In this document: in pieces, positions 49,501 to 60,542 of the stretch
How the letters are laid out: each line of letters begins with the position of its first letter
Numbering within the stretch: position 1 is the first letter of the stretch
Assembly: GCA_007922195.1 (NCBI GenBank)
Contig: ML681967.1
Coordinates: 8,551,712 to 8,615,711 of the forward strand
DNA from: Podocnemis expansa
Lineage: Eukaryota > Chordata > Testudines > Podocnemididae
Direction: 5' to 3'
Length of the DNA stretch: 64,000 nucleotides
Made by a program: the position numbers and the translations under genes
Notes under the pieces: generated by a model
What the model saw: the letters and a program-made list of their open reading frames with translations, nothing else
What the model was told of the DNA's origin: nothing
Databases searched by the model: none

Positions 49501-50342
49501 CAGGTCATGTACACTGGTGGGAAGAAAAACATTCATGTTCTATTTGTTCATCAATGGAGATACTATAGGTTGATGATCATGGGCTGATTAAGGCAGGATC
49601 CTTAGAATCCAAGACCCATGATCAGAAGGGATATGGGCAGGTACCATGTTAGAGAAGAAAGTAACAGATGCTAATGATTACTGCCTACTGATTACTTGCT
49701 GGGATCAGAGGACTGCTTCACTTGAGAGGAAAATAAAAGACTTAAGAGTAGGAATAAAACAAAACTCCACCTGAATGGGAAGAGAAAGAGGATAAGTCTG
49801 TTCTAGGGTAAGAGGAAAAAACTTTCATAAGGGATGGAGCAGGGGAAATATTTTTGTGGTGATGGACGCTAAAGTTTGGTGGGTCATTTGATTTCTATTA
49901 ATGATGAATCCATCTCTCTTGATTGTCATGAATGGTCACTGCTTTTTCTACAAATGCTTTATAGGAATTGTAGGACCTCATGCAGAGGAGGAGAGGAAGT
50001 CATTCGCTGTAGTAATGTAAAAATAGTGGTCTCCTTGATTTTTCTCTCCTTTTTCATTCTGTTGAAAAATTAACCCAACCAAGGAGGTATATAATCCAAT
50101 TTCTAGAAACGTTGTACATATGGTTAAATGTGGAAGGGCTAGGAATTGAATAATGTCTCCATCATATCTTCAGTAGGAAACAGTATTTCCAACTAGAACC
50201 TATTTGCTCAGGGTTGCTGGCTCCAAGACCTAAGCAGTTTTTTTCAGCACTTGTGCAGAGTGTGAACACTGTAACAAAGAGGATGGGGCAGAATGGACCA
50301 AGGATTATGGGCTTCTTAAGGAACTGCAACACCTTGTACAAA

Positions 50343-51497
50343 CTAGCGTTGCTGCATGATTTTCACAATGCGACTGAGAGAGTCTGTAGTGGCAAATGCC
50401 AGATATTGGGAACAAAGCCAGTCTTCAAGGCTGACTCCACCCTCCCTGTCCAAGGACTTTTCTGCAAACTTGATCATCAACAGCGTCCGTTTGATATCCA
50501 ACCAGTTCTGCAGCACAGCATCTTTCTGTGCTGGGCTGGAACAGGAGCGGAGAGTGTGGAACAAATCCTCACGTGGACCCCATAACAAACACTGAAGGAT
50601 TCTCTTGGCCTCAGAAATGAGAATTCTCTCTGAAGGGTTGGGATTCAGCAGGCAGCTGGCAAGCTGCTGAAGCCCATGGGAATAGAGGGAACGGGAGGGG
50701 ATCCGGGGGAGATCAGCACAAGTATATTCCTTCTCCTTCAGCTCTGGATTCTCATCAAAGGGGTTGGGTAAGTGCAACATTTCATAGATGAGGATGCCAG
50801 TTTGGAACTCATCACACTTCTTGTACTGTGTGGCAGTGATAATCTCTGGGGCCAGGCGTGACTGATCTCGTAAGACCTCTGGATCCACCATATGGCTCTT
50901 TTGCTTGGCCTGTGAAAAATTGCTTACAATTAGCCTGCCTGGGCAAGCAGCATTTGGATTGGGCTCCACAGGCTCATAGTTCAGTAGACCTCCTCCTGGC
51001 CTGTAGTGAACCAGCAATAGGTTCTCCAAGCGCAGATCACAGTGTGTGATGTGATATGGTTTCAGGTGCTCCAGGCCTGAACACAACTGTAAGAGAAGTA
51101 AGCATACCTGCCTTTCATAGAAGTCTGGGTTACTTGCATGGCGGGCTGTGGCCTCTTGCACAAAGTCAGCTACTGTTAGGTATGGTACCTCCCGTGTGAT
51201 GACCACAACACGGCTGCGCTGCTTGCTGATGGACCCCTGCCTGCCTGAGCTCTCTTTCTGTGAAGCCTCCAGACAGGGAGTGGTTTCTTTGTTCTTTTGC
51301 TCAGCTTCTTCCTCTTCTTCTTCCTGTTCAGATTCCACCTCTGGTGCATTTGGATCCTCCCACGGAAGAAGACGAACAGGTACATCAGCTAAGAAATGGC
51401 CACAGTCCTGTTGGATGTTAAAGTTAATAGCCAGACTCTGCCTGATGGTCAAGCTGTGGTAATACTGTTGGGATTCTTTAGCTTTGCTCTTACAGAT
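50343..51497 (-). CDS. PEAK1: PEAK1 pseudokinase, last coding exon
   Basis: The minus-strand exon begins after a pyrimidine-rich acceptor (TTTTCTGCCAACAG) and encodes 384 residues plus stop, starting ICKSKAKESQQYYHS. It is the C-terminal half of PEAK1 (SgK269), a cytoplasmic scaffold pseudokinase of growth-factor and integrin signalling that dimerises and recruits adaptors. Visible features by exon residue: an acidic stretch (about 55-66), catalytic-loop HCDLRLEN (152-159; HRD became HCD), NFS in place of DFG (193-195), APE (216-218), a C-lobe with EFQTGILIYEML, and C-terminal helices around WLDIKRTLLMIKFAEKSLDR and EDWLCSQYLAFA (about 332-371) of the family dimerisation region. Loss of DFG agrees with the known lack of conventional catalysis. 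The first ATG-like codon of the open frame (51452) is a TTG and internal; no true start is here. PRAG1 and PEAK3 are the alternatives; sequence and the TSPAN3 neighbour favour PEAK1. Confidence 0.93.
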   Translation of the reverse strand: MCKSKAKESQQYYHSLTIRQSLAINFNIQQDCGHFLADVPVRLLPWEDPNAPEVESEQEEEEEEAEQKNKETTPCLEASQKESSGRQGSISKQRSRVVVITREVPYLTVADFVQEATARHASNPDFYERQVCLLLLQLCSGLEHLKPYHITHCDLRLENLLLVHYRPGGGLLNYEPVEPNPNAACPGRLIVSNFSQAKQKSHMVDPEVLRDQSRLAPEIITATQYKKCDEFQTGILIYEMLHLPNPFDENPELKEKEYTCADLPRIPSRSLYSHGLQQLASCLLNPNPSERILISEAKRILQCLLWGPREDLFHTLRSCSSPAQKDAVLQNWLDIKRTLLMIKFAEKSLDREGGVSLEDWLCSQYLAFATTDSLSRIVKIMQQR

Positions 51498-52682
51498 CTG
51501 TTGGCAGAAAAGAAAAGAAAAGAGAAAGTCAATAATAACTTTTAATTGTAAATATTTTCTTTATAAATGTGCACTTGACTGCCTGCTTCCAACTCCACTC
51601 TAAATACTAGAAGTTAGGTAGAGTGTGGCTTAAAAGCCTTCCCTCTGCCCTCTGGGGGTTCACTGTGATACTCAAATTGTGAGTTTCTGTCTACATTTTT
51701 ACTTTTTCACATTGTGTTTTTATGCAGCTTACATTGTTTGAATTTTGGACTCTGGACTCACATTTATTATTTTTTTAAATATACTGTGGGTCTTAATAGT
51801 GGTGACATAGCACACTAGAGATTGTATTTTATTTCATTTCTCATGTACTCCTATGTTGCTTTTCTGGGCTGACTTTGGAAGAGAACTTTTTTTTTTTTTT
51901 TTTTTTCCCCTTACCTCTCTCTTTAGTTTACATAATGCTTCAGAAAGCAGATATAAATAGAAAAAAAAATAAGATATCAGTTTTTGTAATAGCCAGCCAT
52001 GATGGGAAAGTGCCAAGGCATTCCTTTACTCTTCTACCACCATCGCACAGTTGATAGCCATCTTGGCCACAGCAGCTAGGGGGCCTGTTCAAGCTGCTGA
52101 TAAATTGTCCTCTGCTCATTCTATTCCTCCATCTTCCAATATATCACTCAGTACGATTATATCTGCCATTCAAGCATTACAATCCCATCTCAATCAGTTC
52201 AACTGTAATTTAATCAGTAGTCTCTGAAATGACTTCTTAGGAAGAAAATGTTTAAAAAGAAATGAATTAAAAACTTTGGCTTCAATCCTATAAACATTAC
52301 ATACGAGAGTAATTTATAGTTATATCAATGTGCATAATGTTTGGATATTGAGTCTTTCTGAGCAGTTAGATGGCTCAGATTTCTTTCATAAACATCTTTT
52401 ACCATTTCAAACAATTCTGAGAAAATTTCAGTCATCTTTACAGATTACTAAAATTTTTCAAATTCCATTTGTGTTTCTCCTCCAGCTGCTACTTTGTGTG
52501 AAACACTGAGAGCTTTGTGTGAAACACTGTTGTTTCAGTAACTGGTAAAGATAAAGCATGTTTGAACAATGCAGAAATAAAGGAAATTAAAACCATATTT
52601 AAGTAAAAACATTACATTTTGCCTGGTACAGCTCACGTTCACAAATATGCAGAAGGAAGTAGTTGATGTTTAAATCTGAGTT

Positions 52683-52800
52683 AGCATTATTATTAATTAT
52701 TAATATTATTTTATTATAGTAACAGCGATAGGCTCCAGCCTCATTGTACTAGGCAAATGTATAATAAAGAGACAATTCCTATCTTAAAGGACTTGTTGCT
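52683..52800 (-). mobile_element. L2/MIR-type LINE 3' tail fragment
   Basis: ATTATTAATTATTAATATTA, then AGGCTCCAGCCTCATTGTAC, TAGGCAAATGTATAATAAAG and AGACAATTCCTATCTTAAAG are the reverse complement of the L2-type tail found at 14137 and 38080. Confidence 0.6.
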
Positions 52801-53522
52801 TTTGGGATTCTGATGAAGCTAAAACTTGTCTTGGCTCATGTCCAAACAACGTAAAGGAAGAACACTGATTAGAATATATGGTTCAGAGAACAATTATGGC
52901 ATTGTATTCCTTCTGATGTTCAGTAAGATATTTTTGATATACTGTAGTATTTTTCTATATATTAATTAATATAAATATATACCACCATGTATTCCTTGCA
53001 GTTTTTTTTTCACTACTTTGGGGAATATGTGGTAGTTGTCTGTTTTTTTCTAATACAGAATTCAAAGTCATTAAAGATTTATACTTGACAAATTGGAATT
53101 TGGGAGAAAAATCACTTTCTTTGGAATTCTGTCTTTACTACTTGTTAATATGATTTTACTGATGACTGTAATTGAAAATAATAAATAAATGGAAAAAGAT
53201 GGATCCCTAGATTGATAGTGTGATTGAATATGCAAGTTCAGTGCTTGAGGTTTACCAATACTCTTTCCATTAAGAAAGAAAACTCGGTGTCATTGGAAAA
53301 TCCATTTCAAACAGCATGATGGTCCCTTCACATCTTTCAACAGCAGATCTGTGATGCTACCAAACTATCTATGAAAACAAGCATCCTTGAGGCCTATGCT
53401 AGTAGCATCAGGATTTTGTTAGCATTTTAGGAGTTGATAGTGGGCCTGGACATTTTGGAAAGCTGTAGTGAAAGAAATCGTATCCCTTCTGTAGAGACTG
53501 GGTGAGATTCTACTTGTTTAAC

Positions 53523-53824
53523 AAGTTCCAAGGGGTAGCCATGTTAAGTCTAGTTCAATAAAACAAACAAGGAGTCTTGTGGGACTTTTAAAGACTAAAA
53601 TTTATTTATCACATGAGCTTTTGTGGTTGTAATTCCACTTCATCTGATGCATGAAATCAAAGCTTTAGCATGTCAGGGAAATAAATATAGTTCTCTGTAA
53701 GTGAGTCACAGGGTCAGTTCAGTCTTTTTCAGCAGACCAACCCATCTTCAAGTGTCTCCCACAAAACCTCATGTGATAAATAAATTGGTTAGTCTTTAAA
53801 ACAGGATTCCTTGTTTGTTTTGCT
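53523..53824. mobile_element. Fold-back Penelope-like-derived repeat, copy 6
   Basis: The full terminus AAGTTCCAAGGGGTAGCCAT is at the left, an internal region (GGGTCAGTTCAGTC-like) is in the middle, and the inverted right arm has CATGTGATAAATAAATTGGT and ends in TTGTTTGTTTTGC. No clear target duplication is seen. The hammerhead-like segment is broken (CAGATGA for CTGATGA). Confidence 0.75.
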
Positions 53825-56800
53825 CTTTTATGTTCACACGATTAGCAACTGTAACTGGGAGATTAATTCCTCTGTGCTTGCTGATCAGAAAAGTGCACTG
53901 TCAGATAATCATATGCAATTAGCCACGCTAGCTTACTAAATTTTTGATTCAGTGTTCCTCTTGCTAAACCTGTGAATGTTTCCATACGTCACAAATACGT
54001 GAGCCTCCCAAAACACAGACGCGCCGGACTTTAAATTGCCTATTTATCACTGTCATGTAGAAACAATGCAAATTTACAAAATGCATTTTCTAGTTGATTT
54101 TATTTAAAAAGAAAAATGCAGCATTTTTAGGAGGGAATGCTGATTGTCACCAGCTCTGAGCACAAGCACTTAGTAATTTACTTTCATAAATGCATTTTTA
54201 AATGATTGGAGAAGGGTGAGCTATCCCTAGCCTCACCAATAAACTAGCCCCAAAAATCTATTAAAAATACAGCAAACAATAGTGATCATGTGGCTCTGAT
54301 CTGTAAACATGCATGAAGTCAAAAGCCTCAGCTGAGAATCTGGAAGACTGAAGTCTTCCATTTGTCTTAACCAAAAAGTTGATACAGCACAGGCAGCAAA
54401 AGGGGAAGCCTGCTGTGTAACATATCACCAGTGTGCTTCAAACACCATCTGGAAAACAATATTGAACAGTGTGGGAAATCTTTGGCCTCTTTCTTGGGAT
54501 GGACAGCAAGGATGGCAATTCATTCCAGTTGCGATGATGTTTCTCTATGATGCGGTACATGCATCTACAAGAAACGGACTAAACACCAGCAGCCCATTTC
54601 ACATAGGCAATCAAAATACTGTCAGATCAACTTGCTGAATGGGAACTGACAACAGGAGGTGAAAAGCTACATACCTCATTACCAAGCCATCCAGTGCCCT
54701 GCATTTAATGTAAAATCAGGGGGATCAGAAAAAATAAAGTGATATGGTGTATCCCTTTTCTATCCAAGTGATCCTCAGTATCTCTGTTGAGTTCTATGAA
54801 AGGCATCTCCCTTCATTTCATATTTTCATGTAAACTTTGCCATTTGTAATCTGGTTTGTGTTTCTACCATCATGGTGATAGGTGAACACCTGACCTTACC
54901 TATGTCAAAAATAGCAACTTGTTAATGCTGTTTAGTGACTGATTGCTAATAAACAATTAGGAAGGGGTGTATTGTTTTCAGGGTTAGCTGGGAAACGTAA
55001 ATTCACTACCTCCATCAAGCCAATGAAATCTACCACTAGCTTGACAAGTTGTATTGTAGACCAGCTTGCAGTGTTTACCAGATGTGAGTGGGTGTCAATT
55101 TTATTAATTTGTTTTTTGTCTTTAACACCAATAAAGACTATTCTCTTGGGCTAGGAAGGAGGTTTATAATAAATAATCATAATCAAAGGAGCAGAACTCC
55201 CTGAATTTATACCCTGACATTTACAACAGATTATCTATAAGATGATCTATGCAGACAAAATTACACATCACTCTGACTCATCTGAGCTGCTTCACATGGG
55301 AATGGTGTTTCCTATATATTCAACCCAAGTGGCATTGTATCTTCCTCCCAATCACTCCATCTTGTGACTTTCAGAAGATCAACTGAAGGAAGGATGGTTT
55401 GGATGTGTGTGTGGGTTGGAGGAGAGGGAGGGAAGAACACAGCATATACCCCAACCAAAGAATTACTGTTAAACACATGGATCTCTTCAGATGTCTATAA
55501 TACAAATTCTCATATGAAATGTGTCTCAATCTTGATTACTGAGCATCTTATCATATCAGTTTAGCTAGGAGTATTAAATTCTAGGAAATAATGTCCTGTG
55601 TTCGTGTAGCAGCCATTTTCAAATATTAATAACCTTTTTAAAAATATCAAAATGACACAATTCAAATTATAAACTACTTATCCTAAAGAGTTTCATTTAA
55701 AAAGTCAAACGTACTTTTTAGTAAGAAAAGTACAAAATAACATCCGTAAATAATTCATGCACTACATTTTATTTCACCCAAAGAATCTTGGAATGGTCCT
55801 CGATATCTCCTCACAAGTTCATAGTGATGCTACTTCAGGCAGTGAATGGTGAGCTGGATGTATTTACTTTTGAGCCAATCTGTGTTTATTTGGTAAATAA
55901 TACAAATATTTCCCTTTCTCCCACCCCATAAGAGTACAGAAGCAAGGGATCAAGCTTCACTCCTGAACTATAATGCCTCATATTACACTGATAGGCTCTC
56001 CCTTTCCCCCCACCAGCTTTAAAATAACAAAACACAAACTATTTTTGAAATTTTGATTCAGAAGTTTTTATGGGCCTAATTTTACTAAGCATCTACTATT
56101 CCAAGTTTAAAACAGCAGCTGCTCAGGCAATATAATTTGCATGAACTATTAACCTCAAAATATATGGACTTTAATATTAGAATTAGGCCTGAGGTGTAAA
56201 ATTACAATTCAGCTCCAGTCTTTCTACAGATTTGGAATATAGGTGCACATAAATGGTTGGAATGTTTGGATTTGTGTGTGTGTGCACGCGTGCACGTTCC
56301 ATTTTGTTGCAGGAGTGATGGTGGTAATAGGGACAGGGAGAGAAGAACAGGGCCACTGGGGAAATTTGGATCCAACTGTAGATCCAAACGTCCAGATGTA
56401 AGAGATTTTTAGATCTGAAGTTTTGTTTCAGGCCATCATTATTTACAATGGAAACATGGGTACACCTTCCTGCACAACTCACAACAGTTACTGTTGCAGC
56501 AATGAAATATACAGTTAAGACTAAATCCTGTAACCATGGACATAATGGCAAAATGATTACTGACTTTAATAGAAAAAAGATTTTCTCTTAATATTTTGTT
56601 AAAGAAGACAACCAATCACTTTTAATGAAGAGCTTCAAAATGCAGTGACACTTTTGGGACGAAGTGACACTACTGGGAGAAAACCGCAGGAAAAATTCTC
56701 ATAAGGTCTCTGTTCTATATGGAAAAAATTACATGTATATTCATGTGACAGGTACAAAAGGCAGAAGGCGAAAGATCTGATTAGAGATGAGTTGTCTGTT

Positions 56801-57580
56801 CCCTGACTTTCTTCACAAAGTAATATGAAAACTGAAAGATGCAGCTGGACTATTTAAAGCTGATTAAACTGCTGACTATATATAAATACTAAGATATGCA
56901 CAATATATACTGGCTGTGTAACTGACAAAAGGAAATAAAAAGCCAGCCTCCATGCAGTACCCAAAGATGAGACTCTGAAGACAAATCAGTCACATATCTT
57001 AATTCATAAAGCAGCTGCATCTAAGAGATGGTCGTCTGAAGAGAAACTTGCAAAAAAAAATGGCATTCAGAGGAGTGTCTAATTGCTCTTCAGACTCCTC
57101 TTTCCTCCTGCCTTTGTGAATCTGGAGAATTGCTCAAGTTTTAGATAGGGCTGGTCAAATTGCCTCAGTATTGACAAATATTTTGTCAGAAAAAGTAAAA
57201 TACAGTGAAATCAACAGAGACATAAGTTTCCAGTCCATAGGTACCTTAATGAATACAAAATATATTTACTGGTGTTCAGTGTACTAATTGCAGTCAGAGA
57301 TGGTTGCTGCTGGGAACCAGACCCTCATAGTGTCTCATCATCATCTATCTGGAAGTTTCTATTCAAACCTTCACTGTGTGCTGCCATTTTGGAATTGAGG
57401 CAGTGGATGCTAATCTCTAATGTAGCTACTGGTTACTGATCTCTGTACTTCAATGGCCACAATGACATTAGAAGGCATTTTATATATGTAATAATAGTCT
57501 CAAAGTATTACCTAAAATTTTAAAATAGTATGTGGGAATTTCACTCTGAGTCGCATTAACATTAACAAGATTCATACAAC

Positions 57581-58737
57581 TACCGTATATCACCACGTAT
57601 AAGCTGAGAATTTTGTGCCTGAAAATTGGCTTCAAAACAGGCTCTCGGCTCATACTCGAGAGAATATGGTAGACAGCCCCAGCCAGCCATTTTTGCTGGA
57701 GCTCCAGTGGTGCCGGGTGGCCATCTTGGGCAGTCGGCTGGGGCTGAGGCTGGAGGAAGGAAGGGATCCCGGGGTTTGGAGTGGCCAAGGGTTGGCCTGG
57801 ACATTGATTCAGGGAGGATTCAGGGAGGCCAGGGAAGCGGCAGCCAGGACCAGAGGTTGAGGAGGGGTTCTGGGAGTTGGGGAAAGTGATGGGATGGCCG
57901 GGAGGGTTTGTGGGGGGGTTCAGGGAGGCCAGGGAAGGGGCGGCAGGGCTCAGGCATTAGGGGTGGGTTGGGGAGTCCAGGGAAAGCGGCAGGAGGACTC
58001 AGGGTTTTTGGGGAGCCCAGGGAAGCAGTGACAGGGACTGGGGATTTGGGGGGGTGCCTGGCAGGCTGGGAGGAGAGGCAGCAGGGGTTGGGGGGTGACA
58101 GGGAAAGGGGTGGAAAGGGTGTTGGGGAACAGGGGAGCAACAGCAGGGAATTGAGAAGGGAGTACAGGGGCAGCAGTGAAGAGCCAGGGGGCAGCAGGAG
58201 GAGCAGGGGGGCAGCAGTGGGGAAGGGGCAGAGAAGGGGGGCAGCAGTGAAGAACCAGGGGGCAGCAGTGAGGGAAGGGCAGAGTAGGGGGGCAGCAGGA
58301 GGAGCAGGGGGGCAGCAGTGAGGAAAGGGCAGAGCAGGGGGCAGCAGGAGGAGTAGCAGGGCAGCAGTGGGGAAGGGGCAGAGGAGAGGGCAGCAGCAGG
58401 TAGCAGTGAGGGAAGGGCAGAGTAGGGGGTGGCAGTGAGGAGGAGCAGAGAGCAGCAGTGAGCAGGGGGCAGCAGTGAGGAAAGGGCAGAGCAGGGGGCA
58501 GCAGGGGTGAGGAATGGACAGCAAGGGGGCAAGAGAAAAGCAGCAGCAGAGATTTGGGGGTAGGGAAGCTGTCAGAAACTCCAGAGGAAGCCAGCAGCAG
58601 TGGGTGGTGGGTTAAAGGCCAAGGCCAAAAGGGGACCTTGGCTTATACCTGGGTCACCAATTTTAGCTTCTTTTTTGGGCTCAGAATTGGGGGGTCAGCT
58701 TGTACCCAGATCGGCTTATACCCGATTATATACGGTA
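57581..58737 (+). mobile_element. Terminal-inverted-repeat DNA element, copy 2 (complete)
   Basis: The left end TACCGTATATCACCACGTAT and the right end ATCGGCTTATACCCGATTAT followed by ATACGGTA are inverted. The outermost TA may be a target duplication. The interior carries a G/A-rich minisatellite (about 58130-58510) of GGGGCAGCAG and GTGAGGAAGGGCAGAG units, the reverse complement of the tract in 1-900. No transposase frame is seen; the long frames on both strands (for example 57820-58524 minus) are low-complexity artefacts. Confidence 0.85.
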
Positions 58738-59585
58738 AATATCTGTGCATCCCTTTAGAGGACATCAGTTATGGCTACAGAATATGATGTTGATAACAGG
58801 AATCTAAAATTCCACCATTAACCGCCAAAGGTGTTAAATGGGAACCTTTCACTCTATTAGTGACAGTTAATCATACATCAAAGTGAACAGTAAATAAATC
58901 CATTTCCCAGACAGGGCTTCCAAAGCCCTATTCTTTCCTTCCACCCTAACAGTCAGAACGCTACTGTCCCAGTCACAGTCCCATGGCAGGTCCCATTGAA
59001 GGATCACAGTGATAGCTGGGAAGAGAGGATCTGTGCAAAGAGCTAGAGGTAATTCTACCCTTGATACCTGTTTGCAGGGACATGCAGCAGCAGGGTGAAC
59101 TTGAGCTGCCGAACGGGTACCTCTGTGGAAAAAAAGTTTCCGATGGCTGTGCACTGTGTGTACCAATGCCAAGAAGTGAATGCACACATGCAGTCACTCA
59201 ACGAAGGAATGAGCTATCCAGTATGGAAAATCCTATATTTCTAGTGCTCATAAAAAAATGGATCTAGGGATGCAGATTAGTAGTCAATCAATTCTGTATA
59301 TTGTGATAGAAAATTATGGGGAGAGGAAAGGCGAAGAAGGGAAATATGAATATTGTACTCTCATTATATATCTCCACTTTCCTCTCCACTGATGCCCATG
59401 TTAATTCATATCCTTTACAGCTGTGATCCTTGAAAGAGTCTATAATAGTGTACACTAATTCAACAATGCTAGGTTCCTCATAGATCTGAAGGTCTGAAGG
59501 GATCATTATGATCATCTAGTCTGACCTTCTGCACAACACAGGCCACAGAATCTCTTCAACCCACTCCTGTAATAGACACCTCAAC

Positions 59586-59765
59586 CAGTGGTTCTCAAGG
59601 TTTTTTGTACTGTGACAATTTGTGGTGTGTATAATGGTGCCCCCTGCCATCAACCCTTCCCATTACTATAAAGCCCATGTGCTGGGAAGATGCAGCCACA
59701 TTCAAACTTCTCACAGGGTCTGGCTCCCAGCACCACACTTAGCCACGTCATGACACACTAATGTG
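59586..59765. mobile_element. hAT-Charlie-like insertion in CR1
   Basis: It begins CAGTGGTTCTCAAGGTTTTT, the Charlie-type end, and interrupts the CR1 3' UTR. The right end is decayed (CACACTAATG duplicated) and the target duplication is not clear. Confidence 0.5.
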
Positions 59766-60284
59766 TCACACTAATGACTAAGTTACTGAAGTCCTCAAAC
59801 CATGGTTTAAAGACTTCAAGATACAGAGAATCCACCAGCAAGTGACCCATGTCCCATTCTGCAGAAGAAGGTGAAATACTCCAGGAACTCTGCCAATCTG
59901 CCCCCGGGAAAAATTCCTTCCTGACCCCAAATACAGCAACCAGCTAAAGCCTGAGTATATGGGCAAGACTCACCAGCCAAACACCTGGAAAGAATTCCCT
60001 GTAAAAATCCATCCCTATCTGACATCCCAGGCTATTGGGCATATTTACTGCCAGTAGTTAGAGATCCAGTGATTGCCAAATTAGGTTGTCTCCTCACACC
60101 ACCCCTTCCACCAAGCTCAGTCTTGAAGCCAGCTAGGTTTTTTGCACCCACTGCTCTCTTTGGAAGGCTTGATGAAAACTTCATTTCTCTGACAGTTAGA
60201 AACAGTCTAATTTCAAGACTCAACTTCCTTATGACCAGTTTACATCCATTAGTTCTTGCGTCCACACTGGTGCTGAACTTAAAT

Positions 60285-60542
60285 TTAATTCCTCTTCTCC
60301 CTAGTATTTATCCCTTCGATGTATTTACAAAAAGCAATCTTCAGCCTTCTTTTGATTAGGATAAACAAGTCAAGCTCTTTGAGTTTCCTCTTATAAGACA
60401 GATCTTCAATTCCTTGGATTATCTCAATAGTCCTCCTCTGCACCTGTTCCAGTTTGAATTCTTCTTTCTTAAACACGGGAGACCGGAACTGCATACAATA
60501 TTCCAGATGAGATCTCACCAGTGCCTTGTATAACAGTAACAA
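60285..60542 (-). pseudogene. CR1 ORF2 C-terminal fragment
   Basis: The 85-residue open segment reads ALVRSHLEYCMQFRSPVFKK and LEQVQRRTIEIIQGIEDL, collinear with the conserved CR1 tail also seen at 28439. It is truncated and diverged; the frame start is arbitrary. It is part of the LINE at 59470-60715. Confidence 0.78.

Larger units (their letters stand above)
43285..50342 (-). other. PEAK1: Probable PEAK1 3' UTR
   Basis: This is the sequence downstream of the PEAK1 stop codon, AT-rich and fairly poor in young repeats, ending near an AATAAA at 43303-43308 (minus). PEAK1 mRNAs in other vertebrates have long 3' UTRs, but about 7 kb here is inference, and earlier polyadenylation within the segment is possible. 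Repeat-derived islands are at 45303-45463 and 46345-46530, with C-rich tracts near 47628 and 47764. A TA-rich tract lies at about 43890-43925. I recognise no coding segment. Confidence 0.45.

Noticed and set aside
50858..51462. Plus-strand frames of 63 and 104 residues opposite PEAK1
   Set aside because: Antisense shadows of the PEAK1 exon; the minus-strand protein is clearly the conserved one.
57820..58532. Frames of 234 and 177 residues (minus) and 137 residues (plus)
   Set aside because: Same minisatellite as at 1-900, read in the complement. Absence of stops is compositional.
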